Assembly: GCA_033239005.1 (NCBI GenBank)
Contig: BSQZ01000036.1
Coordinates: 6,571,501-6,635,500 of the forward strand
Length of the DNA: 64,000 bases
Reading direction: 5' to 3'
Origin: Lamellibrachia satsuma
Lineage: Eukaryota > Annelida > Polychaeta > Sabellida > Siboglinidae
The position numbers and the translations under genes are program-made. The stretch's first letter is position 1. The number at the start of each line of letters is the position of its first letter. The notes below the pieces were generated by a model that saw only the letters and a list, made by a program, of their open reading frames with translations, was not told the origin of the DNA and ran no database searches. Positions 30,935 to 42,896 of the stretch are shown one piece after another.

Positions 30935-31330
30935 GCTCTTTACACTTCTAGTAAGCTGTAATGTCCGTGAAAGACTAACCGGGTTGCGAGTGCAAAAATC
31001 ACTTTACACTACAAGTCAGCTGTTATATCTGTATAGAGACTCACTGGTATGTGAGTGCAATAATTATTTGACACTTTGAGTCAGTTGTATGGCCTATATA
31101 AAGACTCATTGGTATGTGAGTGGAAGAATAATTTTTCAATTCGAGTCAGCTGTAATATCGGAATAAAGACTGACTTGGCTGTGAGTACAATAATCACTTT
31201 ACACTTCAAGTAAGCTGTAATATCTGTGTAAAGACTGACTGGGCTGTGAGTACAACAATCACTTTACACTTCAAGTAAGCTGTAATGTCTGCGTAAAGAC
31301 TGACTTGGCTGTGAGTGCAATAATCAGCAT
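30935..31330. repeat. ~65-bp minisatellite, copy 1
   Basis: About six units with CACTTTACACTTCAAGTAAG and GTAAAGACTGACT-like phrases, placed in the intron between exons B and C. The second copy is at about 46759-47154. Confidence 0.75.
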
Positions 31331-31345
31331 GAGCCAAGAACTTAC

Positions 31346-31518
31346 GCTGTCGATGTTCTCATTCTTGTGCGGTTTGTCCCAGGTGACACGGACGCCGTCC
31401 TGTCGTGACGTCTTTACTGCTGGTACGTCAATTGTTGTGTAATCGAAAGGCTCTGTGTCGTCCACTGATGTAGTCATGTTGTGTACTGACTTTTGTGACT
31501 GAGGTTTGATGGTGGCAC
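31346..31518 (-). CDS. Host gene exon B, copy 1
   Basis: Acceptor CATTCCAG and donor GTAAGT (31340-31345) bound 173 nt. The exon starts with two bases completing a codon and ends in phase 0. It reads ATIKPQSQKSVHNMTTSV, DYTTIDVPAVKTSRQDG and VRVTWDKPHKNENIDS. The TIDVPAV/VTWDKP pattern vaguely recalls HYR- or fibronectin-type beta domains, but I do not assign one. Phase fits both exon E upstream and exon C downstream. Copy 2 is intact too. Confidence 0.55.
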
Positions 31519-32234
31519 CTGGAATGATGACATCAAGTCTATACAGGCAATACATATCAGTCAGTGTTGTAATTTGATCATTATAATATTTTACAGAAAT
31601 TACAAAATAACTTAATTTAGAATTTTGTTTTTAACTGACAGAAAGCTGGTTGACCATTTAAAACAATCTATTTTCCAGAACAAAGAACGATGCTTTGGCA
31701 GTTCATTTAGAAGCATTTCCTTGTAATAAACGACCATTTGTCTAAAAGAATTGAGAATGGTTGTACTAGTAAGTTAATATTGAAGAATTTCCCTGACAGG
31801 CAAACAGATTTGAGAGAACGGAGAAAGGATGCACTGGCTGTTAAATGTAGTAAAATGCATATTGCCTCTCTCTCGCTGTCAGCTGTGGTTGCGACTATGA
31901 CTGCTCACCTAGTTCGCAATAAGTCCTCTCCAGATTGGTCTTTCATCGGAAACTAAGTACAACTGTTTGGCGTCTTATTTTATTTTCTGCAAGTTTCCCT
32001 TTACTATGTCTTTACTATGACTAAGTTTTTGGCGACCGCTGTCTCTAGTACCTTCTGACAGTTGTGAGTGCTGTAAAAAGCTACTAAGCAACTAAGTACA
32101 ACTGATCGGATCCACAAAAAAAGGGGTATCTAGTTTTCCAATAAAAAAAGTTATTACGTATCTTAATATATAATCTAATTTACTGAAATATATAATTCTT
32201 GTAATTCTAGATCCTGTCAAATTCTAGATCCTGA

Positions 32235-32381
32235 CTTGACTGGATATACTGAAGGTGTGGTTCCACCCTCTCTATGGAGATAAACTTGAATGATGCCAAG
32301 GCCACTGAGCCGGGCTGTGTGCTGGTCATGCCAAGGAATCAGGTCACGTTCCACGAATGTACATGGTTGTACTCAGAGCAC
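32235..32381 (-). pseudogene. Host gene exon E, copy 1 (stop codon, donor deleted)
   Basis: Acceptor TGTTTGCAG ends at about 32382. The frame reads CSEYNHVHSWNVT, then TGA where the 6.8-kb copy has an Arg codon, then MTSTQPGSVALASFK. A deletion of about 16 bp relative to copy 2 removes the end of the exon and its GTAAGT donor. This exon cannot be spliced as in copy 2. Confidence 0.6.
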
Positions 32382-32686
32382 ACTGCAAACACAGCAGTGA
32401 GCTACAGTGATTCACTTTCAATATTTCAAGGCCCTGATACTGGTAAGCCGCGTCATATCAAACTAAAGCTGATATGATCATAATCAATGCTTCAACTTGG
32501 ATTACTTGAAAAGAAAACCAAGCTTTTACTTGTATATTTTATAGAACTTTGGATGTCACAGTATATGTAAATGATGGCCCACTAAAAATCAACCCATGAA
32601 TGTGACATGGTCATCATCATGAAACAAAGCTTTTCCAGGTATATTTGAATATTTTCCAAAGAAATAAACTTGAGAATTGGACCTAC

Positions 32687-32833
32687 CAGAGACGCAATGC
32701 TTCGTTGAAAACATCACCCTGGTGATGGGATTGGTGTGTACAGAGAACGTTTTGAAGAGCTGTGGCCCTCTCCAACTGACTCTGGTTGCTGCAGAATCAT
32801 TTGCGCAGCTCCCGAAATTGTCCAGTAGGCTAT
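32687..32833 (-). CDS. Host gene exon D, copy 1
   Basis: The minus strand is open for 147 nt to a GTAGGT donor (32681-32686): NFGSCANDSAATRVSWRG, then VHTNPITRVMFSTKHCVS. Phase 1 at the donor fits exon E's two-base start. The acceptor (TATTGAG) is weak and uncertain. The donor end is also present at 6470 in the inverted copy. Confidence 0.45.
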
Positions 32834-33049
32834 CTCAATACATTTCCCACTCAGGGTTGAAAACAGTCGAGCAATGGACAATACCAAAACAGCCCTGCTT
32901 CAAAGGAGCAACTTGCACATTAGCGTAACAAATATAATCAACACATCTAAATGAGACGTTAGTCATAATTGTAGTTGCTATGAATTAGTCAGAATTCATA
33001 ACGTTTAGTTCTAACTTTCTAGTCAAATGTAGCAAGCAGGGAGACTCAC

Positions 33050-33139
33050 CCGTTGTGGAGGTGAGATAGACACTGAGGGCTGTAACACAGTCCCTACTAT
33101 GGTATCTCTCCTTCATACGCAGCGGGAACTTCTGCATGT
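33050..33139 (-). CDS. Host gene exon A, copy 1
   Basis: Acceptor CTACCTACAG and donor GTGAGT bound 90 nt reading MQKFPLRMKERYHSRDC, then VTALSVYLTSTT. The frame is intact and ends in phase 1, fitting the next exon. In copy 2 the same exon lost 2 nt and is out of frame. Confidence 0.55.
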
Positions 33140-33532
33140 CTGTAGGTAGCACGCAGAAACAACAATACTCAATCAGCTTTAGTTTTCAATGTCTGCATAC
33201 ACATATTCTGTGTACTATATCTAACATATCAAGAAGTTTATGTTGGTCTGTCTGTTGTGTCCTATTCCCCTTCTACCGAACATAGAGGGTCAAATGGGGA
33301 ACCGTCCATATGGCCCATGGGGGTGGGGATTAAATTTTAAAAAGATTTTATTTTGTTTTCTATGTCATCATAAAGATAATAAATATGGCTGCCTTTTTTC
33401 ATCTCGATACCAGCATTACACCAACTACTGTCCTGTCAGTACACCAGCTTATATTAACTGTGTGGCCGTGATGAGAGTCCTTGTTGACCACCACTGTCTC
33501 CGGGCCTGGGAAGCTTTGGTGGAATCTGATCT

Positions 33533-35219
33533 GGGTTGTCGGAAGAGTTTCCAGTTAACATCGGTTAGAGGCAAGGAAGTGACCCATTATTCTTTATCAT
33601 GGTGGTGGCACTAATCAGCAGGAAGATCAGCATGAAGGATGTTCTCAGGAAGGGGATGTATGCAAACGATCTGGCCATGATAGCAGACAAAAAACAAGAA
33701 CTACAGGAAGTGTTGGAGGAATGGAAGAGGGTGTTCAAGAAGCACGGACCGATAATGAGCCGGGAGAAGACAGAAGAGATGTGGGTTTGACAACAGAGAG
33801 AGGACTTGAACATTACTTTGGATGATAAGGAGTTCAACCAAGTGGATGGCCTTGTGTAACATGGTGGAATGGTCCTTAGAGCATGTGTTACACAAGCATG
33901 CCTTAATCTGTAACTGGAGACAGTGGCGTTGACAGAACAACAGCAGCTGCAAGGTTGGTTCTGGTTTTGTCGAATAACACGAACAAAGAGGGTTGACGAA
34001 AGAAGGATGAACGACCTGCGGAAATATGTGATGCAACAAAACAGTTCAACAGGAAGATTGGTGAGAAGCAAGGTGAAATGGGCAGGCCACATGGTAAGTA
34101 TGGATGCAGACATACTAGTGAAGAGAGTGGAAGAGAAAGGTGATAAAACATCAATGATGCCAGAAAAGGGGAATGAACAGCTTAGATTGAAGGACTGCGT
34201 GAGGTGGGGAATTGAGAAGATCAGGGTAAGATGAAAGATGGAGAGGGGGCAGCCGTTAGAAAAGTATGGAAAGAAAAAACAGAAATAATGACTCGACAAT
34301 ATTTTACCTGAACCTAACCCATGAACATCAGTGAAAAAAGAGGAAAAGCACGTTTAGTTTGGTAAAACAAAGTTATGTTTAATAAATACAATAATATGGT
34401 CAACATTTTCATAAGCACTGTATAAATTGCTTAGGAGAAAAAACATTATTTCAATAGAATATTTGTTAAATATTTACAAAATCAATCTCTCATATGTATC
34501 TCTGTTTGAGCAATATGCATTTTACAATATGGTTGTACTCATATAAACGACGTACTCTTCTTGACTACAGTATGCTCATAAAAATCAAATATCCTTTGTC
34601 AAGAACGATGTAAAGTGAAAGTATAAATAAAAACATTAAACAAATCAATCTGGTTACCAAAACATAAGCCATTACTACTCAGCGCAAATACTGATTTATT
34701 AGAACAACTGTGAAAGTTAGTTTCTCAATCTAATGTGACTTTCTCCCCTCCCCCACAATTTATTATTACAGTTTATGCAATGTCTGTTTCACTCATAATC
34801 CAATGAATTTGCAAGAGCACCATGAATGGCCTGCTTCCAAGGCGGTTAGGTCTACTTATGACACAAACCTGTACCAACACACAAAGTGGGGATAGGCAAG
34901 TGCGATCCGATTGAAGTGAACCTTGATATTGTTCACTCTCGGTCCACCAAAATTGCTCCTGGCTGCCGCAGCACCTGTAAAAACACCTAAAGTAAAGGCA
35001 TGTTTATGGTTACACAGCACTGTATCCACTACTTGGGATTGTTCAACGTGCTTAACAGTTCACTCCCTTGTTGACCTGTTCATTCCAACACCTTTTGTAC
35101 TTATCTGGGAGTCTGACTTTGTACTGAGTTTGTTGTATTTAGTCAGTTCTGTGTCATGGCGTGCAACATCCAGAACTGTCATGTTCCTGAGAACAAAAAC
35201 AAGAGTGGTGGTTGGATAT
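33533..35219 (+). pseudogene. LINE A unit 1 of array 1
   Basis: RT reads ISRKISMKDVLRKGMY then ANDLAMIADKKQELQEVLEE, so the catalytic YADD is YAND. About 145 bp following the sequence near 33850 are missing relative to other units, removing the VNEDEHSEVEM segment. Its left flank is the host segment, giving one edge of the amplified unit. Confidence 0.85.
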
Positions 35220-37050
35220 GGGTTGTCGGAAGAGTTCAAAGTTAACATCGGTTAGAGGCAAGGAAATGACAGTTTACTCTTTATCATGGTGGTGGCACTA
35301 ATCAGCAGGAAGATCAGCATGAAGGATGTTCTCAGGAAGGGGATGTATGCAAACGATCTGGCCATGATAGCAGACAAAAAACAAGAACTACAAGAAGTGT
35401 TGGAGCAATGGAAGGGTGTGTTCAAGAAGGAAGGACCGATAATGAGCCGGTAGAAGACAGAAGAGATGTGGGTTTGACATCAGATAGAGGACTTGAACAT
35501 TAGTTTGGATGATAAGGAGTTCAACCAAGTGGATGGCTTTGTGTAAGTTGGAGGAATGGTTAATGAGGATGAGCATTCAGAGGTAGAAATGCGATGCCGG
35601 ATACAACAGGGAGCGAATGCTTGGGGAAAGGTAGAGCGAGTCATGTTGGACAGAAACATTTTGAAAAAGCTGAAAAGTGAAGTCCTTAGAGCATGTGTTA
35701 CACAAGCATGCCTTAATCTGTATCTGAAGACAGTGGCGTTGACAGAACAACAACAGCAGCTGCAAGGTTGGTTTTGGTTTTGTCGAATAACACGAACAAA
35801 GAGGGTTGACGAAAGAAGGATGAACGACTTGAGGAAATATGTGATGCAACAAAACAGTTCAACAGGAAGATTGGTGAGAAGCAAGGTGAAATGGGCAGGC
35901 CACATTGTAAGTATGGATACAGTCATACTAGTAAAGAGAGTGGAAGAGAAAGGTGAAAAAACATCAAGGATGCAAGAAAAGGGGAATGAACAGCTAAGAT
36001 CGAAGGACTGCGTGAGGTGGGATTTGAGAAGATCAGGGGAAGATGAAAGATGGAGAGGGGGAAGATGAAATATGGAGAGGGGGCAGCCGATAGAAAAGTA
36101 TGGAAAGAAAAAAGAGAAAGAGTGACTCGACAATATTTTACCTCAACCTAACCCATGAACATCAGTGAAAAAAGAGGAAAAGCACCGTTAGTTTGGTAAA
36201 AAAAGTTATGTTTAATAAATCCAATAATATGGTCAACATTTTCATAAGCACTGTATAAATTGCTTATGAGAAAAAACATTATTTCAATACAATATTTGCT
36301 AAATATTTACAAAATCAATCTCTCATATGTATCTCTGTTTGAGCAATAAGCATTTTACCATATCGTTGTACTCATATAAACTACGTACTCTTCTTGACTA
36401 AAGCATGCTCATAAAAATCAAATATTCTTTCACAAGAAGGATGTACAGTGAAAGTATATATAAAAACATTAAACAAATCAATCTGGTTACCAAAACATAA
36501 GCCATTACTACTCAGCGCAAATACTGATTTATTAGAACAAGTGTAAAAGTTAGTTTCTCAATCTAATGTGACATTCTCCCCTCCCCCACAATTCATTGTT
36601 ACAGTTTTTGCAATGTCTGTTTCACTCATAATCCAATGAATTTGCAAGAGCACCATAAATGGCCTGCTTCCAAGGCGGTTATGTCTACTTATGACACCAA
36701 CCTGTGCCAACACACAAAGTGGGGATAGGCAAGCCCGATCCGATAGAAGTGACCCTTGATATTGTTCACTCTCGGTCCACCAAAATTGTTCCTGGCTGCC
36801 GCAGCACCTGTAAAAATACCTAAAGTAAAGGCATGTTTATGTTCACACAGCACTGTATCCACTCATTGGGATTGTTCAACGTGCTTAACAGTTCACACCC
36901 TGGCGACCTGTTCATTCCAACACATTTTGTACTTATCTGGGAGTCTGACTTTAAATGAGTTGGTTGTATTTAGTCAGTTCTGTGTCATGGCGTGCAACGC
37001 CCAGAAGTGTCATGTTACTGAAAACAAAAAGAAGAGTTGTGGTTGGATAT
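35220..37050 (+). pseudogene. LINE A unit 2 of array 1
   Basis: The RT begins at LSEEFKVNIG followed by a TAG in place of Leu, then RQG and the YAND site. The longest frame (35556-36068) covers the thumb and C-terminal part (EMRCRIQQGANAWGKVE to KDCVRWDLRRS). A further TAG interrupts MSR(E)KTEEMWV near 35451. Confidence 0.85.
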
Positions 37051-38883
37051 GGGTTGTCGGAAGAGTGTAAAGTTAACATCGGTTAGAGGCAAGGAAATTA
37101 CCCTTTACTCTTTATCGTGGTGGTGGCACTAATCAGCAGGAATATCAGCATGAAGGATGTTCTTAGGAAGGGGATGTATGCAAACGATCTGGCCATGATA
37201 GCAGACAAAAAACAAGAACTACAGGAAGTGTTGGAGAAATGGAAGGGGATGTTCAAGAAGCACGGACCGATAATGAGCCGGGAGAAGACAGAAGAGATGT
37301 GGGTTTGACATCAGATAGAGGACTTGAACATTAGTTTGGATGATAAGGAGTTCAACCAAGTGGATGGCTTTGTGTAAGTTGGAGGAATGGTTAATGAGGA
37401 TGAGCATTCAGAGGTAGAAATGCGATGCCGGATACAACAGGGAGCGAATGCTTGGGGAAAGGTAGAGCGAGTCATGTTGGACAGAAACATTTTGAAAAAG
37501 CTGAAAAGTGAAGTCCTTAGAGCATGTGTTACACAAGCATGCCTTAATCTGTATCTGAAGACAGTGGCGTTGACAGAACAACAACAGCAGCTGCAAGGTT
37601 GGTTTTGGTTTTGTCGAATAACACGAACAAAGAGGGTTGACGAAAGAAGGATGAACGACTTGAGGAAATATGTGATGCAACAAAACAGTTCAACAGGAAG
37701 ATTGGTGAGAAGCAAGGTGAAATGGGCAGGCCACATGGTAAGTATGGATACAGACATACTAGTAAAGAGAGTGGAAGAGAAAGGTGAAAAAACATCAAGG
37801 ATGCAAGAAAAGGGGAATGAACAGCTAAGATCGAAGGACTGCGTGAGGTGGGATTTGAGAAGATCAGGGGAAGATGAAAGATGGAGAGGGGGAAGATGAA
37901 ATATGGAGAGGGGGCAGCCGATAGAAAAGTATGGAAAGAAAAAACAGAAAGAGTGACTCGACAATATTTTACCTGAACCTAACCCATGAACATCAGTGAA
38001 AAAAGAGGAAAAGCACCGTTAGTTTGGTAAAAAAAAGTTATGTTTAATAAATCCAATAATATGGTCAACATTTTCATAAGCACTGTATAAATTGCTTATG
38101 AGAAAAAACATTATTTCAATAGAATATTTGCTAAATATTTACAAAATCAATCTCTCATATGTATCTCTGTTTGAGCAATATGCATTTTACCATATCGTTG
38201 TACTCATATAAACTACGTACTCTTCTTGACTAAAGCATGCTCATAAAAATCAAATATTCTTTGACAAGAAGGATGTACAGTGAAAGTATAAATAAAAACA
38301 TTAAACAAATCAATCTGGTTACCAAAACATAAGCCATTACTACTCAGCGCAAATACTGATTTATTAGAACAAGTGTAAAAGTTAGTTTCTCAATCTAATG
38401 TGACATTCTCCCCTCCCCCACAATTCATTGTTACAGTTTTTGCAATGTCTGTTTCACTCATAATCCAATGAATTTGCAAGAGCACCATAAATGGCCTGCT
38501 TCCAAGGCGGTTATGTCTACTTATGACACCAACCTGTACCAACACACAAAGTGGGGATAGGCAAGCCCGATCCGATAGAAGTGACCCTTGATATTGTTCA
38601 CTCTCGGTCCACCAAAATTGTTCCTGGCTGCCGCAGCACCTGTAAAAAGACCTAAAGTAAAGGCATGTTTATGTTTACACAGCACTGTATCCACTCATTG
38701 GGATTGTTCAACGTGCTTAACAGTTCACTCCCTGGCTGACCTGTTCATTCCAACACATTTTGTACTTATCTGGGAGTCTGACTTTAAATGAGTTGGTTGT
38801 ATTTAGTCAGTTCTGTGTCATGGCGTGCAACACCCAGAACTGTCATGTTACTGAGAACAAAAAGAAGAGTTGTGGTTGGATAT
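37051..38883 (+). pseudogene. LINE A unit 3 of array 1
   Basis: Almost identical to unit 2, YAND site at about 37178-37189, same TAG after VNIG. C-terminal frame 37387-37899. Confidence 0.85.
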
Positions 38884-40718
38884 GGGTTGTCGGAAGAGCT
38901 CAAAGTTAACATCGGTTAGAGGCAAGGAAATGACAGTTTACTCTTTATCATGGTGGTGGCACTAATCAGCAGGAAGATCAGCATGAATGATGTTCTCAGG
39001 AAGGGGATGTATGGAAACGATCTGGCCATGATAGCAGACAAAAAACTAGAACTACAGGAAGTGTTGGAGCAATGGAAGGGGATGTTCAAGAAGCACGGAC
39101 CGATAATGCGCTGGGAGAAGACAGAAGAGATGTGGGTTTGACATCAGAGAAAGGACTTGAACATTAGTTTGGATGATAAGGAGTTCAACCAAGTGGATGG
39201 CTTTGTGTAAGTTGGAGGAATGGTTAATGAGGATGAGCATTCAGAGGTAGAAATGCGATGCCGGATACAACAGGGAGCGAATGCTTGGGGAAAGGTAGAG
39301 CGAGTCATGTTGGACAGAAACATTTTGAAAAAGCTGAAAAGTGAAGTCCTTAGAGCATGTGTTACACAAGCATGCCTTAATCTGTATCTGGAGACAGTGG
39401 CGTTGACAGAACAACAACAGCAGCTGCAAGGTTGGTTTTGGTTTTGTCGAATAACACGAACAAAGAGGGTTGAAGAAAATAAGGATGAACGACTTGAGGA
39501 AATATGTGATGCAACAAAACAGTTCAACAGGAAGATTGGTGAGAAGCAAGGTGAAATGGGCAGGCCACATGGTAAGGATGGATGCAGACATACTAGTAAA
39601 GAAAGTGGAAGAGAAAGGTGAAAAAAAATCAATGATGCAAGAAAAGGGGAATGAACAGCTAAGATCGAAGGAATGCGTGAGGTGGGATTTGAGAAGATCA
39701 CGGTGAATATGAAAGATGGAGAGGGGGAAGATGAAATATGGAGAGGGGGCAGCCGATAGAAAAGTATGGAAAGAAAAAACAGAAAGAGTGACTCGACAAT
39801 ATTTTACTTGAACCTAACCCATGAACATCAGTGAAAAAAGAGGAAAAGCACCGTTAGTTTGGTAAAAAAAAGTTATGTTTAATAAATCCAATAATATGGT
39901 CAACATTTTCATAAGCACTGTATAAAATGCTTATGAGAAAAAACATTATTTCAATAGAATATTTGCTAAATATTTACAAAATCAATCTCTCATATGTATC
40001 TCTGTTTGAGCAATATGCATTTTACCATATGGTTGTATTCATATAAACGACGAACTTTTCTTGACTACAGCATGCTCATAAAAATCAAATATTCTTTGAC
40101 AAGAAGGATGTACAGTGAAAGTATAAATAAAAACATTAAACAAATCAATCTGGTTACCAAAACATAAGCCATTACTACTCAGCGCAAATACTGATTTATT
40201 AGAACAAGTGTAAAAGTTAGTTTCTCAATCTAATGTGACATTCTCCCCTCCCCCACAATTCATTGTTACAGTTTTTGCAATGTCTGTTTCACTCATAATC
40301 CAATGAATTTGCAAGAGCACCATAAATGGCCTGCTTCCAAGGCGGTTATGTCTACTTATGACACCAACCTGTACCAACACACAAAGTGGGGATAGGCAAG
40401 CCCGATCCGATAGAAGTGACCCTTGATATTGTTCACTCTCGGTCCACCAAAATTGTTCCTGGCTGCCGCAGCACCTGTAAAAAGACCTAAAGTAAAGGCA
40501 TGTTTATGTTTACACAGCACTGTATCCACTCATTGGGATTGTTCAACGTGCTTAACAGTTCACACCCTGGCTGACCTGTTCATTCCAACACCTTTTGTAC
40601 TTATCTGGGAGTCTGACTTTAAATGAGTTGGTTGTATTTAGTCAGTTCTGTGTCATGGCGTGCAACACCCAGAACTGTCATGTTACTGAAAACAAAAAGA
40701 AGAGTTGTGGTTGGATAT
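38884..40718 (+). pseudogene. LINE A unit 4 of array 1
   Basis: The catalytic site reads YGND, one more change than the other units. A small insertion near 39474 breaks the C-terminal frame after TKRVEEN; the rest continues from 39470 in another frame. Confidence 0.85.
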
Positions 40719-42045
40719 GGGTTGTCGGAAGAGTTTAAAGTTAACATCGGTTAGAGGCAAGGAAATGACCCTTTACTCTTTATCATGGTGGTGGCACTAA
40801 TCAGCAGGAATATCAGCATGAAGGATGTTCTTAGGAAGGGGATGTATGCAAACGATCTGGCCATGATAGCAGACAAAAAACAAGAACTACAGGAAGTGTT
40901 GGAGCAATGGAAGGGGATGTTCAAGAAGCACGGACCGATAATGAGCCGGGAGAAGACAGAAGAGATGTGGGTTTGACATCAGAGAGAGGACTTGAACATT
41001 AGTTTGGATGATAAGGAGTTCAACCAAGTGGATGGCTTTGTGTAACTTGGAGGAATGGTTAATGAGGATGAGCATTCAGAGGTAGAAATGCGATGCCGGA
41101 TACAACAGGGAGCGAATGCTTGGGGAAAGGTAGGGGGAGTCATGTTGGACAGAAACATTTTGAAAAAGCTGAAAAGGAAAGTCCTGAGAGCTTGTGTTAC
41201 ACAAGCATGCCTTAATCTGTATCTGGAGACAGTGGCGTTGACAGAACAACAACAGCAGCTGAAAGTTGGTTCTGGTTTTGTCGAATAACACGAACAAAGA
41301 GGGTTGACGAAAGAAAGATGAACGACCTGACGAAATATGTGATGCAACAAAACAGTTCAACAGGAAGATTGGTGAGAAGCAAGTTGAAATGGGCAGGCCA
41401 CATGGTAAGCATGGATGCAGACATACTAGTAAAGAGAGTGGAAGAAAAAGGTGAAAAAACATCAAGGATGCAAGAAAAGGGGAACGAACAGCTAAGATCG
41501 AAGGACTGCGTGAGGTGGGATATGAGAAGATCGGGGGAAGATGAAAGATGGAGAGGAGGAAGATGAAAGATGGAGAGGGGGAAGCCGATAGAAAACTATG
41601 TAAAGAAAAAACAGAAAGAGTGAAACGACAATATTTTACTTGAACCTAACCAATGAACATCAGTGAAAAAAGAGGAAAAGCACCGTTAGTTTGGTAAAAA
41701 AAGTTATGTTTAATAAATCCAATAATATGGTCAACATTTTCATAAGCAGTGTATAAATTGCTTAGGAGAAAAATCATTATTTCAATAGAATATTTGCTAA
41801 ATATTTACAAAATCAATCTCTCATATGTATCTTTGTTTGAGCAATATGCATTTTAACATATGGTTGTACTTATATAAACGACGTACTTTTCTTGACTACA
41901 GCATGCTCATAAAAAATCAAATATCCTTTGACAAGAAGGATGTTCAGTGAAAGTATAAATAAAAACATTAAACAAATCAATCTGGTTACCAAAACATAAG
42001 CCATTACTACTCAGCGCAAATACTGATTTATTAGAACAACTGTGA
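40719..42045 (+). pseudogene. LINE A unit 5 of array 1, truncated
   Basis: YAND site near 40851. The C-terminal frame is broken near 41270 (LKVGSGFVE then stop) and resumes at 41318. The unit stops at 42045, about 500 bp short of full length. Confidence 0.85.
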
Positions 42046-42123
42046 GCTCACTGTAAATCCAACACGCCGCTAACTTTGTCTATTGCCAGGGCGGCTTCGC
42101 GATAATCTCGCGCTAAGTTTGCA

Positions 42124-42413
42124 GTCAACTGTTGAAACACGTCGAAGACGAGTGGGGATTGCGTCTCTACGTCGGTGATCGCTACGACGTCGGCGCCTCG
42201 AAAATAGGAGGCTTCGACAACGGCGACAATGTGGTCGTATGTTTGATGCGACAGTTCATCGACGACAGCGAACTCATGACGACGGCGCTCGGCAGCATCA
42301 AACCGCTGCCCAAATACATATTTGTCTTGCTCGACGTCACCCAATCTTCATCCATTCGCCCACGTCTACAGCAACTGCTCTTACAAGACTCTGCCTCCAT
42401 CCAGGTCAAGTGA
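42124..42413 (+). CDS. GC-rich virus-like coding fragment, unrecognised
   Basis: The frame is open from a TTGCAG that could be an acceptor (42118-42123) to a TGA after VK at 42413. It has no early ATG, so it is a 3' part of a gene. It reads LKHVEDEWGLRLYVGDRYDV, then a central part with CLMRQFIDDSELMTTALG and an end KYIFVLLDVTQSSSIRPRLQ. Third codon positions are mostly G or C, unlike all neighbours, which favours this strand over the open frame on the minus strand. A 3' region with AATAAA at 42642-42647 follows. It resembles the 4-6 kb block in composition. No family recognised. Confidence 0.5.
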
Positions 42414-42896
42414 AGCACTGATGCACGACTCCGACGTCTCTTTGATGCGATACCAATGCTAGTTTCGTTCCAGGACACACGTTAGATGATGTAAACATTA
42501 TAGCAAACAATCAATCATCTTTGATATAGCATTCAACGCTCCCCATCAAAGACACCGCGTGCGACACAAGTGTTGACTTTGTACCAGGATACACGTGTGT
42601 AACAAACACTGATACGCAGACACGCTTCCCTGCCGACGTTTAATAAAAGCCACATGCCGTGATATGAGCAGGTATGCGCATTGAGCTATAGAGGCCTATG
42701 TTGCAACATTTGTTTTTGCGCGGTTTATTATTTTACTTTTCGTACTAGTGTTAGCAGTAAGATGCGCGCATGAGTAAGCTACAGCGTGGTGCGAACCATG
42801 GCCATATTAAATATTGCTAAACACTTGTACATGTCTGCATTAACAAACAAACGGCATATCTCCCTACCGCGCTGCCTCCTCTCCCTTCCTCGCTTC
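42414..42896. other. 3' flank of the GC-rich fragment up to the second host segment
   Basis: Non-coding. Contains AATAAA (42642-42647) and CAGGA(C/T)ACACGT twice (about 42473 and 42586). Absent upstream of host segment copy 1. Confidence 0.5.

Larger units (their letters stand above)
27301..33532. repeat. Segmental duplication, host segment copy 1
   Basis: Nearly identical to 42897-49360 (offset about 15.82 kb) with only scattered substitutions and small indels. It differs by lacking about 215 bp after 27394 that copy 2 has at about 42995-43208. It carries a promoter-like cluster, a LINE fragment, a 65-bp minisatellite and the exons of one minus-strand gene. Confidence 0.95.
33533..42045 (+). 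repeat. LINE A macrosatellite, array 1 (~1.83-kb units)
   Basis: Units begin at GGGTTGTCGG: 33533, 35220, 37051, 38884 and 40719, so the full period is 1831-1835 bp. Each unit has about 0.9 kb of LINE A RT (palm to C-terminus) and about 0.9 kb of non-coding DNA, including a CTCCCCTCCCCCACAA tract. The last unit is cut at 42045 by a GC-rich fragment. The long minus-strand open frames in every unit are shadows of the RT strand. Confidence 0.95.

Noticed and set aside
42048..42344. Minus-strand 98-codon open frame over the GC-rich fragment
   Set aside because: The plus frame has the strong G/C third-position bias expected of the coding strand; the minus frame is its mirror.
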